Assembly (NCBI GenBank): GCA_026419785.1
Contig: JAODTK010005761.1
Coordinates: 62,001 to 126,000, forward strand
Source: Sclerodactyla briareus
Lineage: Eukaryota > Echinodermata > Holothuroidea > Dendrochirotida > Sclerodactylidae
Reading direction: 5' to 3'
DNA length: 64,000 nucleotides
Positions 1-12,300 of this stretch are shown piece after piece (positions within the stretch are counted from its first letter, which is position 1; the number at the start of each line of letters is the position of its first letter). The translations under genes and the position numbers were made by a program. The notes beneath the pieces are model-generated. The model worked only from the letters and a program-made list of their open reading frames with translations. It made no database searches and was not told where the DNA came from.

Positions 1-196
1 GAGCTCGCTCTGCTGGGAAAGTTCTTTTGTTACGGTATTATTCAAGGTCCCACAATGATCTCCCCCCATAGTAGATGACAATGGCAGACCTTCCATTCTT
101 AGTTATTCAGCACCCGTGACCTAATCTTCCGCATGTTTCTCCCTGAGTGAAGGAGCTCAGCTCTGCTGGCTGTATGGTCTCTCTGAGCCCTACTCG
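1..196 (-). other. 3' untranslated region of the WDTC1-like gene (partial)
   Basis: This sequence lies downstream of the TGA at 197-199 in the sense of the gene. No canonical AATAAA is visible on the minus strand here, so the transcript probably ends beyond the window edge. Confidence 0.5.
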
Positions 197-339
197 TCAG
201 GAGTTGTCACCTGCAGCGGATGACGTTGATAGACCCATGTGAGCAGCATGACTTCAAAGGGATCAGCTTTCATTCTTCGCTGGTTGGCAGTAGCTGCTGA
301 GTCAGCTTCTTTAATGCATCGTTTCCTCCATGTCCCATC
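197..339 (-). CDS. WDTC1: WDTC1-like terminal exon: conserved C-terminal tail and stop
   Basis: The minus strand reads ATANQRRMKADPFEVMLL, which matches the conserved WDTC1 tail (ANQRRMNADPLEVMLLNMG in human). A single missing base after the codons for LL breaks the frame. Allowing for it, the tail continues NMGLSTSSAAGDNS and stops at TGA (197-199). The acceptor is CACACAG at 340-346. The exon starts in phase 0, which agrees with the phase-0 end of the upstream exon at 933. The tail is much shorter than the acidic/Ser-rich end of human WDTC1. Confidence 0.85.
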
Positions 340-3300
340 CTGTGTGAAACAGCATCGTTTTGGATGTTTTCAATATACATCCACAAGATTTCATATAATG
401 CGTCATAGTGAAGGTAGTTCCTAAAGCTCTCCAGAGATGGCGTACTTTAGACCATGAGTCCATTTGTCAGCCCTTGACTGCAAGGCGACTTGTCCGGACC
501 CCGATATAGAAACCACTGTTGCCCCCTCCCTCATCTCCAGGGGCACAATACCCGGGACTCAATTTACTGTGTCCCAGGGACCACATGCGGTTTCTGCATT
601 TACACATGCCTCCCCCCTCCTTTCCTCCCCCAGGGGCAGGGGCAGGGACTCATTTTTATTGTGTCCCCAGGAAACCAGATGCGGTTTCTGCATTTACACA
701 TGATGAATAAATGAGACAGGCCTTCAACAGCACTGCAGAGAGAAAACAGAAACCTTAGAGGATAGACTCAGCTCATTACTTCACTGGTTTGAATATTCAA
801 GTTTCTGTGAATTGATTCTGGAATGCCAATGAAAGCATACTATTGAGCTGATGATCCAGCAAGGAATGATAATATTTCTATCGTCAATCTTCTCAATTCA
901 GCTCTACGTATGGCTTTGCGTTGTATAATTACCTCTGGACGTGGACTCCATAACCTGATTACAGGATCAATCCCACTACTGGCCAGGAGAAAGCTCGAGG
1001 GTGCGGCTGCAGACAGTTGACGATGGAGTCGTCCCCTCTCAGGACTCGGATGATGTTTGTCGTCTTGCGATCCCAGATGAAGAATGAGCCATCGTCTGAG
1101 CCTGCCATGATGTACTGGCCATTACTGATGGAGAGAAAATGCAGGTAACATTAAGATACCAATAAAACCCAGACAGGTTAAGTTATGTCACTTCAACCAG
1201 AAAGCCAAGAGACTGGTGATTCCTTAACACATTTCTGATAATCTATGTCGGACGCAAGAACAAATACTTAACTCATTATGGGCTATGCTTGACATTTTTG
1301 ACAAATTTTCTCTTCTTCACCAAAAATTACACCATCTTGATGAAACACTCAAGTTTTCTGTACTCTCGCTGAGCTAGGGGTCACACGCACACATACATAC
1401 ACATGTGAATACATACACACATACTGTCATGACCGCATAGATTTCTCTGGCTTTGTCAAGGAATCATGAACCAGTGTTAGTATTTCTTGACTGATCCTCA
1501 TTCTGGCCAAGCACTGTCAACCTCATGTACTCAAGATTTGGCCAAAATGATGTGTTCCACAATTATTCCAACTTCCCCAAGACATGACCGCACTGAAAAA
1601 CATGCAACTGAAAACAGTAGGGTTCATATACTCCCCACAGAAAGCTGCATACCAAATATTAACGTAATGAGTGGGATCATGCATTCTGGATTTTACCTCT
1701 CTTGCTCTTAAGTGATTTTTAACCCTGACCCCCAAACAATAGGGATCAAGTACAGTGGGAACCCACATCCTGTTAATTGTCGAGCTGTAATGTAAACAAG
1801 CTAAATTTGGCACCTATAGCTTTCTAGACCACACCATTCCCCTGGAAAAGATCTCCAGTCCACACAAAAAACATTAGCATTCTTGTTCTCCTCATAAGAA
1901 AGCTGCTACTAAATTTCAACTTGATCGGACCAAGCATTCTAGACTATCGTGTTCACAAGGTTTTCAGACTTCTGATGACCTCCGATGACCCCTGACCTGA
2001 CCCCAAAATAGTAGGGTTCATCCAAGTGTGAGCTACATCCATCCAGGTGATGTTCCCATTTTCCCGACACGTCCTCTGTTGTACACCCGAAAAGTAAGGG
2101 TTCATGTACTCCCTAAAGTGTGCTGCATTTCCAATTTCAGTAAGTTCAGTCCAAGCATTATGATTCAACATGTTAACAAGATTTTCAGACTTTAACCACC
2201 CTTGACCTTTGACCTGACCGAAACAATAGGGATGATGTATATTTAGGGGGAACCCACATTACAAGTATGAACTTCATCCAACCAAGTTGGCTTGATGATA
2301 GTGTTAACAAGTGTTTTTCGAAATTCGCCCCAAAACTGACCCCTGGTCTACACCAACAACAATAGGGTTCATGTACTTCATATAAGAAGGCTGCATACTA
2401 AATTTTATCTTGAACAAACAAAGCTGCATACTAAATTTTATCTTGATCAAACCAAGCATTCTGGAATTACCATGGGATGAAGGTTCTCAGACTTCGCCTT
2501 CTGTTGGCCTCAGTTGACCTTTGAACTTACCCCAAAACAATAGGGAATAATATACTCATTATGGGAATTTCCATCCCAAGAATGCAGATACATCATCCTG
2601 GTGAAGTTATACATGTTAACAAAGTGGAATGAACCAAAATATCAATCTTTTACAATTTTTTAATTTATTCCTCAAAATGCCCCCAGTTAATTGACACCAG
2701 ATATAATAGGGTTCATTTAGTTTGTATAAGAAAGCTGACTTTGTCAAGGAACCAAGAATGGAAATCCAAGTAAAATGACCCACCCTAGCATCAGCTTTGT
2801 TACTGGCCACAAGGGGAAGTTAATCAATGTAAGCACTCTGGGTAAGACAATGACCAACAAAAGTGCGTAACTACTAATTAGTGAACTCCTTACAGAGGAA
2901 GGATACTAACGTTGCATGATGCTAACGTTGCATGCTCCTGTGTATGGCCATCAATAGCAGGGTGAGTTTTCCTTCCCCTCCCCCCCCCCATTGTCCTGAG
3001 TACCCACTAATGTTACTATCACACTACAAGAGTACACCAAGACACCTTCCAACATAGGCCGTACGGAGTGGATCTAGCCCAGGAAGGAGGACATGATTTA
3101 TCAAAGCAAACAAATTTGATCCTGCAAGACTGCTTTTTGCACAGAGAATATATACTGCTCACTGATCACATGCTCCACAAACTCATTCAGATAACTGATA
3201 TAGTTTGCCAATACTTGTAGCATGTCGCATGGTTCTTGCAGGCAGGTACAAAAGCAACTGACTCTTTTTCAGAGATCTGTCAGAATGACTCCATACAGAA

Positions 3301-6300
3301 AGAGAGATTCTCAGGTCAGTTTCAGTACCTGCAGTCAGTGAATTTGACACTCTCAGGCACTACACTGTTTCTCATTCTGATTCAAAGATGGAGATCGGAG
3401 CAGCTCAGCTTGAGAGCTCTTGTCTCCAGAGCAGCTCATCCTGAGAGCTCTCGTCCCCAGAGCAGCTCAGTCAGTAGAGCTCTCGTCTCCAGAGCAGCTC
3501 AGCAGTAGAGCTCTCGTCTCCAGAGCAGCTCAGCTAGTAGAGCTCTCGTCCCCAGATCAGCTCAGCCTGAGAGCTCTCGTCCCCAAAGCAGCTCAGTCAG
3601 TAGAGCTTTCGTCCCCAGAGCAGCTCAGTCAGTAGAGCTTTCGTCCCCAGAGCAGCTCAGCCTGAGAGCTCTCGTCCCCAGAGCAGCTCAGTCAGTAGAG
3701 CTCTCGTCCCCAGAGCAGCTCAGCCTGAGAGTTATCGTCTCCAGAGCAGCTCAGCCTGAGAGCTCTCATCTCCAGAGCAGCTCAGTCGTTAGAGCTCCCA
3801 ACTCCAGAGCAGCTCAGTCGGTAGAGCTCGATACTCCAGAGCAGCTCAGTCGGTAGATCTCCGGACTCCAGAGCAGCTCAGCCTGAGAGCTCTCGTCTCC
3901 AGAGCAGCTCGGTCAGTAGAGCTCTCGTCTCCAGAGCAGCTCAGCCTGAGAGCTCTCGTCCCCAGAGCAGCTCATCCTGAGAGCTCTCGTCTCCAGAGCA
4001 GCTCAGTCAGTAGAGCTCTCGTCTCCGAAGCAGCTCAGCCTGAGAGCTCTCATCTCCAGAGCAGCTCAGCCTGAGAGCTCTCATCTCCAACGCAGCTCAG
4101 TCGGTAGAGCTCCTCGTCCCCAGAGCAGATCAGTCAGTAGAGCTCTCGTCCCCAGATCAGCTCAGCCTGAGAGCTCTCGTCCCCAGAGCAGCTCAGTCAG
4201 TAGAGCTCTCGTCCCCAGAGCAGCTCAGCCTGAGAGCTCTCGTCTCCGAAGCAGCTCAGCCTGAGAGCACTTGTCCCCAGAGCAGCTCAGTCGGTAGATC
4301 TCCGGACTCCAGAGCAGCTCAGCCTGAGAGCTCTCGTCTCCAGAGCAGCTCGGTCAGTAGAGCTCTCGTCCCCAGAGCAGCTCAGCCTGAGAGCTCTCGT
4401 CTCCAGAGCAGCTCAGCTGAGAGCTCTCATCTCCAGAGCAGCTCGGTCAATAGAGCTCTCGTCTCCGAAGCAGCTCAGCCTGAGAGCTCTCATCTCCAAC
4501 GCAGCTCAGTCGGTTAGTAGTTAGAGCTCCGGAATCCAGAGCGGCTCAGTCAGTAGAGCTTGATACTCCAGAGCAGCTCAGTCAGTAGAGCTGATACTCC
4601 AGAGCAGCTCAGTCAGTAGAGCTGATACTCCAGAGCAGCTCTGTCAGTAGAGCTGATACTCCAGAGCAGCTCTGTTGGTAGAGCGTGATACTCCAGAGCA
4701 GCTCTGTCAGTAGAGCTAGATACTCCAGAGCAGCTCAGTCAGTAGAGCTTGATACTCCAGAGCAGCTCTGTCGGTAGAGCACCAGACTTCAGAGCAGCTC
4801 AGTCGGTAGAGCTCGATACTCCAGAGCAGCTCAGTCAGTAGAGCTCTCGTCTCCAGAGCAGCTCAGTCAGTAGAGCTTGATACTCCAGAGCAGCTCAGTC
4901 AGTGAGCAGCTCAGTCAGTGAGCAGCTCAGCCGCTCCGTCGGTAGAGCTTGATACTCCAGAGCAGCTCATTCCGGTAGAGCTCGATACTCCAGAGCAGCT
5001 CAGTCAGTAGAGCTGATACTCCAGAGCAGCTCAGTCGGTAGATCTCCGGACTCCAGAGCAGCTCGGTCAGTAGAGCTTGATACTCCAGAGCAGCTCTGTC
5101 GGTAGAGCACCAGACTTCAGAGCAGCTCAGTCAGTGAGCAGCTCAGTCAGTGAGCAGCTCAGTCAGTGAGCAGCTCAGCCGCTCCGTCGGTAGAGCTTGA
5201 TACTCCAGAGCAGCTCAGTCGGTAGAGCTCGATACTCCAGAGCAGCTCAGTCGGTAGAGCTCGATACTCCAGAGCAGCTCAGTCGGTAGAGCTCGATACT
5301 CCAGAGCAGCTCAGTCGGTAGAGCTCGATACTCCAGAGCAGCTCAGTCAGTAGAGCTCTCGTCTCCAGAGCAGCTCAGCTAGCAAGAGCTCAGTCCTGAG
5401 AAGAAGGAATCTGCACAAATTACTCTCTGGGATTTTCGGAGCGGAGACGGGAGCGCATGGATTCAATGATCGCGGTAGTATATGTATATCACGCTATAAA
5501 AAATTCAAAGCATATATTATTAATATTAGATGTTATCTCGATTTTATCATTTTTGTTCATGGGTAAATTTTCACCTGCCAAAGAAGTTTGCCTCCTTGAT
5601 GTCGGTGGTGGTGTTGCAGTGGCACAGAATCGATCCTGATAGTCGTGGGCCCGGCCCCTCATGTCCCGCTCGTGGTCAGAGAGGGTCTGGTCTCGGGAGG
5701 GAGAATGGAATTCCACAGAGGGGGCAGCAGCACCTCTGTCAGAGTCTGAATCACCGCTTCGATCTGTTAATGGAAACATTGGGTGAATGATGGGATAGGA
5801 ATTTTAAAATGAGTGGCCATAGTGATAATTAGTAAAAGCTGCTATTTCTTGCTTGGGGTACATAATAGGAAGCTTTCACGACAGGGGCAATAATGATGAC
5901 ATATGATGCCATGTCGGACACGCTGCAAAATAGCAACAACCGTCCACAGTGTCATACTGTTAACGTTGTCCTTACAGCGTGACCCTGAGCTCAGCGAGCG
6001 GCATCGTTTGGTATTGTTGCTAGAGCTAAAAAATCAAATTCCACAATTCCACGCTTAACACTTGTATGTGACATCATGACACAAGCGCACAAGACTGGTA
6101 GATCGGGGCATCGTCAAATCTAAAGTGCCCTTATGGCAGGGCGGTTACGTGGTTACCACGTGGGAGAAATCCCCTGGCCATGAAATCTGAAGCTCCCTAG
6201 TATACCTAACCAGGATATACATGAAGGTAATAATGTCAAGCACAATGTACAATGTTCATGTGATGTAAGATAATAGAGAGACGATAGCAGTCCCCAGCAT

Positions 6301-9300
6301 CGTGTGTACTAACTGCTCAGGCAGTGTTCTCCATTGCTCATTGCCTTTGTACGGGTGCTCCGAGGTTGTGGATCAAGAGCAAATGCTAGCTTGCGAGGGA
6401 CAGAGGATCGGAGTCTCTCTCTGGAGAATGTTTGCAAAAATGAAAGCCGGAAGGCCCGGTGATTCCTTGGACAATGCACCGTTCAAACTATCTTGACATG
6501 GGGAATGTGCTATACAAGTTTGAACTTCTTCTGGCCAGGCATGTTGGACTTACTGAAGCCTGACCATTATTGAACGATAGTGAACGCCGACTATAGTGAA
6601 TGAATTATTGTTGGAATTTTTTTCCCCTTGTTATTAGTAGACTGGTCGAATTATTACGTCATCTGTAATGGATTCATCCATAATCCACTATTTAAATGGT
6701 TTTCTGCCAAGAGCTTGGTCTCTTCTTGCCCACGCTCGCTCCTCATTCATACCCAACATTGCGTGTCCCTGTCCCTGTTTCGTATTCCTGTGCTCTGCTG
6801 CATACTTTTCCATCCAGCTTCTCTAGTTCATTCCACAAGGGCCAAAGTGGTATGTATTTTATACCTGTTTTTATGGATTGCTTGGCCTGTGCTTTGAGGA
6901 GACCCGTTCCTATTGCATGCATTTTCGGTGGTTGGCATAATTGTGTCCCTTTTGTGCTCTCAGAGCATTGGCCTTGCTCACCCATTAATTCGATATTTTT
7001 GTGTATGTGCGTATTTGGGCCACATATTAATATGTGATGTTTGCGTATATTTAGTCATGAATTGATTGTAGTTTTTCTATATTTTGTAGGTTTTCACGGA
7101 CACCCAGTTCAGTTGCGTCATCAAATAAAATTTGAAACCCCTTGTGAAGTGCTGCTGTATTCAACCGCTTGCCGGTGAGCGGCCATACCGACTTGGCAAC
7201 GAATGGAGGATCAGAACAAAGGACACGGCTCTCTCTGGATAATATTTTCACAAAAGAAGGTGATAACAGCTCCCTATGACACTGAGAGCATCTTAATCAC
7301 TCACTGTATCACAATGTTGACACTGTTGAGAATGCAAGATTTTCCTCAGAATAGCAGAATTTTTCTCCAGATTACTAAGAAAGAAGCTCCCAAACTTATC
7401 AACCAAATGTTCCAGCCAAACACAAACTTATTGCTTTTTGGTTGAATGAGAATGATCTAATCATTGTTTACCTGGAAGCTGATTTTTTTTTTATCCAGGT
7501 GGCACGCTTTCTGTCCGGGTGGCAAAGTCATTTCTCTTTTTTTTTTTTTTTTTTTTTCAGTGCACGACACGCACAGTACAGCTAGTGAAGGGAGGAGGGA
7601 CACTGTCAATGATTAAATTCACGGTCTTGAGGTGAAAACATTGTTAAGTATACGTGCTGAGCAACATGTACAAGGCCACATGGATACTGCTGCACCACTC
7701 TATCAGCTGCAATTCTCCAATAGGTAGGTACACAGAACAAAGCTGCACCTTCTGTGTGAGAGTGGAGGGTTATCACATGCCGACTGTTACTTGCCAGAAC
7801 CGACAGGATGGAACCCTGTCAGACTAGGGTGGTCAAGCAGTCACTCCTTCAAACGAGCCACGGAAGCCAGAAAACTTGGTTAGTCCCTGGTTTTAGTCTC
7901 TAATTGTGCTGAACACCCAGCATGTAGCCCAATATGTACATTTTACTGGGCCTTTAGTATGACCAGAATGTGAACCTCTTCTTGGTGGTTCTGTTGGGAG
8001 GTCATTACTAACGACAGTGAGGTGGCCAGGGGGAGGTACCCCTAGCATACCCCCGATGGCACCATCAAAGTCAAAACTTTGCATTTCAGGTATGGCCCTC
8101 GGTGCCCACGAAACTAAACAAATGCTTGGCGGTTTTTTTTTGTTTAAACACAAAACCTAGTTTGATTGCATTGCGGTGGATAGTGCACTGTGTATGACGA
8201 TACAGCAAAAAATGTCTAATGGTAAATCAAAACTGGACATGCGTAGGCGCGGGTGAACCACGCACCGTACGTGTATATCCCAAACAGAAATACCTTTTGT
8301 TGGACCCTCTTTTACATCAAATCATGTCCATGTGACTTCTGATGAATTTTGACATGACCTACAACTGCAGTCCATATTTTCCAACTTTCTTTTTATTATG
8401 ACGAAAAATTGCATGACATGCAATTTGACCTCCTGTGATCATGAAATGATCTTCATGTTGTTCAAATAACAAGTCCACATTCACCAGGTTTTGTCAGATT
8501 TGTCGAAGTTAGAGAGAAAAACAATACACAAAGTTGAGCTACGAATATCGCGACAAACCGTATTTTGCCGCAAACCGCAAAGTAGAGGCAGCAGACATGC
8601 CACATTCCCACTTTCGAAGTATTCAAGAATTTTACTAGGGCGGGACATGTGTACCAAGTTTCAAATCGATCGAAGAAAGCATTTGGGCCATTGAGGAGTC
8701 ATTGTGCTAACGCCTAAAGTTTCCAGTGGCGGAGACGGAGGAGTGGCTACGGAAATGGAGGCAGACTCAAAACCATAATATCCCTGAACACTTAGTGTTG
8801 TGGGAATATACAAGTGCACTATCTGACATAACATGCTAGTCACAACATACTGTTCTCTGTATGTGAATGCATATTTTTTGCTGTGACGTCATGCGATCAC
8901 CTCTGTGTCACTCTCTTTGTGATTTGCTAGCAGAAGATATAGCCCCTTCTAGTATCAAGAATAGCACTTTTATGGAATGCCCCCATAAGAACATTACATA
9001 CGTATTCATTCTAAAGTAAGGCCACATTTGGAATGTTGATTCACTGAACTGGTGCACGAGTAGCAGAAATGTATCTTATATACAGAGCATAGATTATCTC
9101 TAAACAACAATTGAAAGCACACTCCATTGATGTATTGAGAGCTCGAGCTAGAGGTTTTGGGTAATTTGATCATCCAAGACGACCAGAATTATTTTGACAA
9201 ATTTTGCTACAAATCTTTGATCTGATTTTCGCTGTACCTCCATTTCAACACAAATGCAGGTGGGCTTTGATCGGGGCATGACTGTTTTATCAGGAATAAA

Positions 9301-12300
9301 CAGGTATCACTTTTAATCCTACTATGAAATAGGATGATTCACAATCTTTGCAACTAATTTATTAAAGGACTGTCTCCATCTATGTCAGATGTTCTCTTCA
9401 TTACTCAGATTAGGCTCCGTCTCGTCGCCGCCATCACTGATTGTAGTTACAATGATGACCTAGGTGATCATGCGCCTTCTCCGTAGCAGCTCAAAGGCTC
9501 TGGGAATAACCTGCCAGTGTTTTGTAATTCCGAAGCCCCCAACAATTCACAAGTTTTGAATCAAGCTCGAAAATAGTTTGTTTGATTCTAATATGTAATT
9601 GTTTGCTGTCATCTGTCCATCAGTGGCTTGAAACCTTTGGATTGTAGGCGTTTATAATACAGTTGTATTATTTCTATTGTTTATTGTTTATCAATATTAT
9701 TATAAAATCATCTTTCGCCTGGCATACTGACGAGAGAAATAACTCCTTTTTGCCGCTATAACAAATGTGGAAAGTTATTTTGCAAGTTCAGGCAGCCAGT
9801 AAGGCTCATTAAGAGACCCCTGGTCATAGTGGATTGTTAGTTAGCATGGCATAACCGCCTTCTCTCCTTGACTAGTGCTCAGTTGATAACGAGACAGAGG
9901 TGCAACAAATTGTAACATGCTCCCAGGACCGTCTTTTTTCCCGATTCGGAAGACTGGACAAGACTCTTGCAATATCCCATAACAACACCAGTCAACCCAG
10001 AAAGTCCACGGCAATTACACATACCAGAAGTGGAGGACCAAGACCTGCCATCTCAACTGCAAATACAATCACACTCGGGAAAAAACATCCGATGACTGCT
10101 GGATTTCTGACCCGGAATATTCGATTGGGCAAGCGTCACTGATACCACTCTGCCATTCTCCACCTCCAGACATCTATCACTATGCGGGTATCGAAAAGGT
10201 GATGGAATGTTGGCCTGCTTACCACTTTTCACAATTGAGGCAGCTTCCCTGTGTCCATATCTAGGGCCTTGCACTCCTTGTACTTGGTGTATTCAGGGAA
10301 CTTATCCTTGAACGATACAGGCAGTCTCTGGCCTCCTTGACCCAGGCCAGCTCAAGCTGCCCCGGGCCAGCCTATGGGCCTTACGATGGGAGGGGTCCAA
10401 CTGGAGGGCACTGTTGGCAGTCTCTGACAGCTGCGTAGAGGTCTCCGTCCCGTGGATATACAAACGCAACACTCAGTAATTCCTTGGACACTACTGTCCA
10501 TATGTGTCAAGTCTCATTTTTTCATAACATTAGGTCTCTGCTCAACTGAGTTCAATAGCATAATTTTGATTTATCATAATTTTACCACATGGTCCTTATA
10601 CAGCAATCCACCGCTCATACTCCCCTAAGATTATATTCACCCAGCACTTATGCGCAAGGATTAGCCCAAATAGCAATGACCACCACATACACAAAAGCTT
10701 TTATACGCTCATTTGCTCTTATTCGAGCACAACCCACCAGAAAACCATAATTTTCACTTTCTTTCCCAGGTTGACCACCTACTGATACAGAAATAACTAG
10801 CATCCAGGTTCTAATCATGGGGAGCACACTCACATGTCATGTTGAACGAGTGCGAATTAGCTCTGTCAGTGGAGCGCCAGACTGCCATACAATTGTTTGC
10901 GAGTTTGGCGCCCATTGGAAGCCCAAGGACTTTTCTGCATGCTGTTGAACAAGACATGTCTCCTGAACTCTCCCACGCCACCCATGTTTTAGAGCGGGTA
11001 TCTTGTGAGGTGACTTGTGAAGAGTAGCAAGTGTCATATGTGGCAGCCTTAGTAGGACACGATGGAGTGGAATCGGACATACCGGAAGAGGAAACAAGCA
11101 AGAGGTGCATGTTATATAGTACAGAGTGACAAGTCACTAAGGGCAGGGGGTAATATCCATAAAAAGCTTGAAGTATGTCTTCAACGTGGAGAAGCACTAT
11201 AGGAAAATGGTTATTATTATTATAACCTGATTACAAAGGGTAAAACGTACCTGAAGTACAAGAATTCCACAACTTTCCACTTTTTTCCCAAAAACTTACC
11301 CCCTAATCATATTACAAGGTTAGTATCCACTGGATCAAATTACATCCATTATGAGTGTGTTACATCAGAGACACACCCCAAAGGGATGAAATTCGGTTAA
11401 AGTGTTCAAGTCCCTCAATATAATCAATAGTGAGAACCGAAAGTCAGGAGTCAACTTGATACAGAGATTGGGCTGAAGAACCCTACATCAAAGTGTTGTT
11501 AAGTCATACAAATTGAGACGACTCACCACCTCCTTTTCATGAAGGCAGCGCTCTCTGTTGCCATATAGTCAGCACTATGAGGGCTGATGTAGATGGCTTG
11601 ATTGTACAGACGGATGGCAGCTGTGTAATCTTTCCTGTCGCAGTAGAATTTGTTCGCCTCCAGCTTCAGGAGCTCCGCCCTAACAGAAAGGGGCTTATTC
11701 CTGTCGGAGAAAAAAAACAAATTTTGGATCACCTCAGTCCGTCGGTGGTCCAAAAATTGTCATTTCCAATCCCATAGTGTGGGACAAATTTTCATGTTGT
11801 CAAATTTCGTTCATATGCAGCAGAAATTTGCACAACTCACCACAGTGATGGACTCACAAGTTGCTGAGTGTCTGTGGAATAGTGACAGACTTCACGCAAT
11901 CCATTCTCAGTAATCATTACAATACAAATTCTGACAGAATTTGGCAGCATTATTTATTGGATCAGATTCTTCCGGATGCCACAGTTGTATTGTTTTTCAT
12001 GGAATAATTACTGCTTCACTCAAGGTACTGATTGACTCATGTTTACGATTACAGTCCTTTTAGCATAGTTCTCCGACAAATGATATGAGAGGCCATGCCT
12101 CCTACGGGTATTGATGAGGACCAAATAACAATACAACTTGGCCCAACTCCACTGATCTCATCAAGGAATACCACTGAGAAAATCAGAGCAAGAGGTTTGT
12201 TTGAGGATATTGACACCCAGTCAACTCATGATTATTAATTACATCAATTCCATGGCATGCCTCACCTGAGTATGGCCAGCAATATATCATTCTGTTCCTC

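Noticed and set aside
3236-3635. Open frames rich in RALVSRAAQ-type repeats
   Set aside because: They are translations of the minisatellite in one orientation and have no start context or splice support.
3388-5392. CRISPR-like array
   Set aside because: Units follow each other directly without unique spacers, and the genome is eukaryotic. It is a minisatellite.
10845-10885. tRNA-like A box 'ttagctctgtcagtggagcgcc'
   Set aside because: No matching B box or acceptor stem within 100 bp, so not a tRNA gene.
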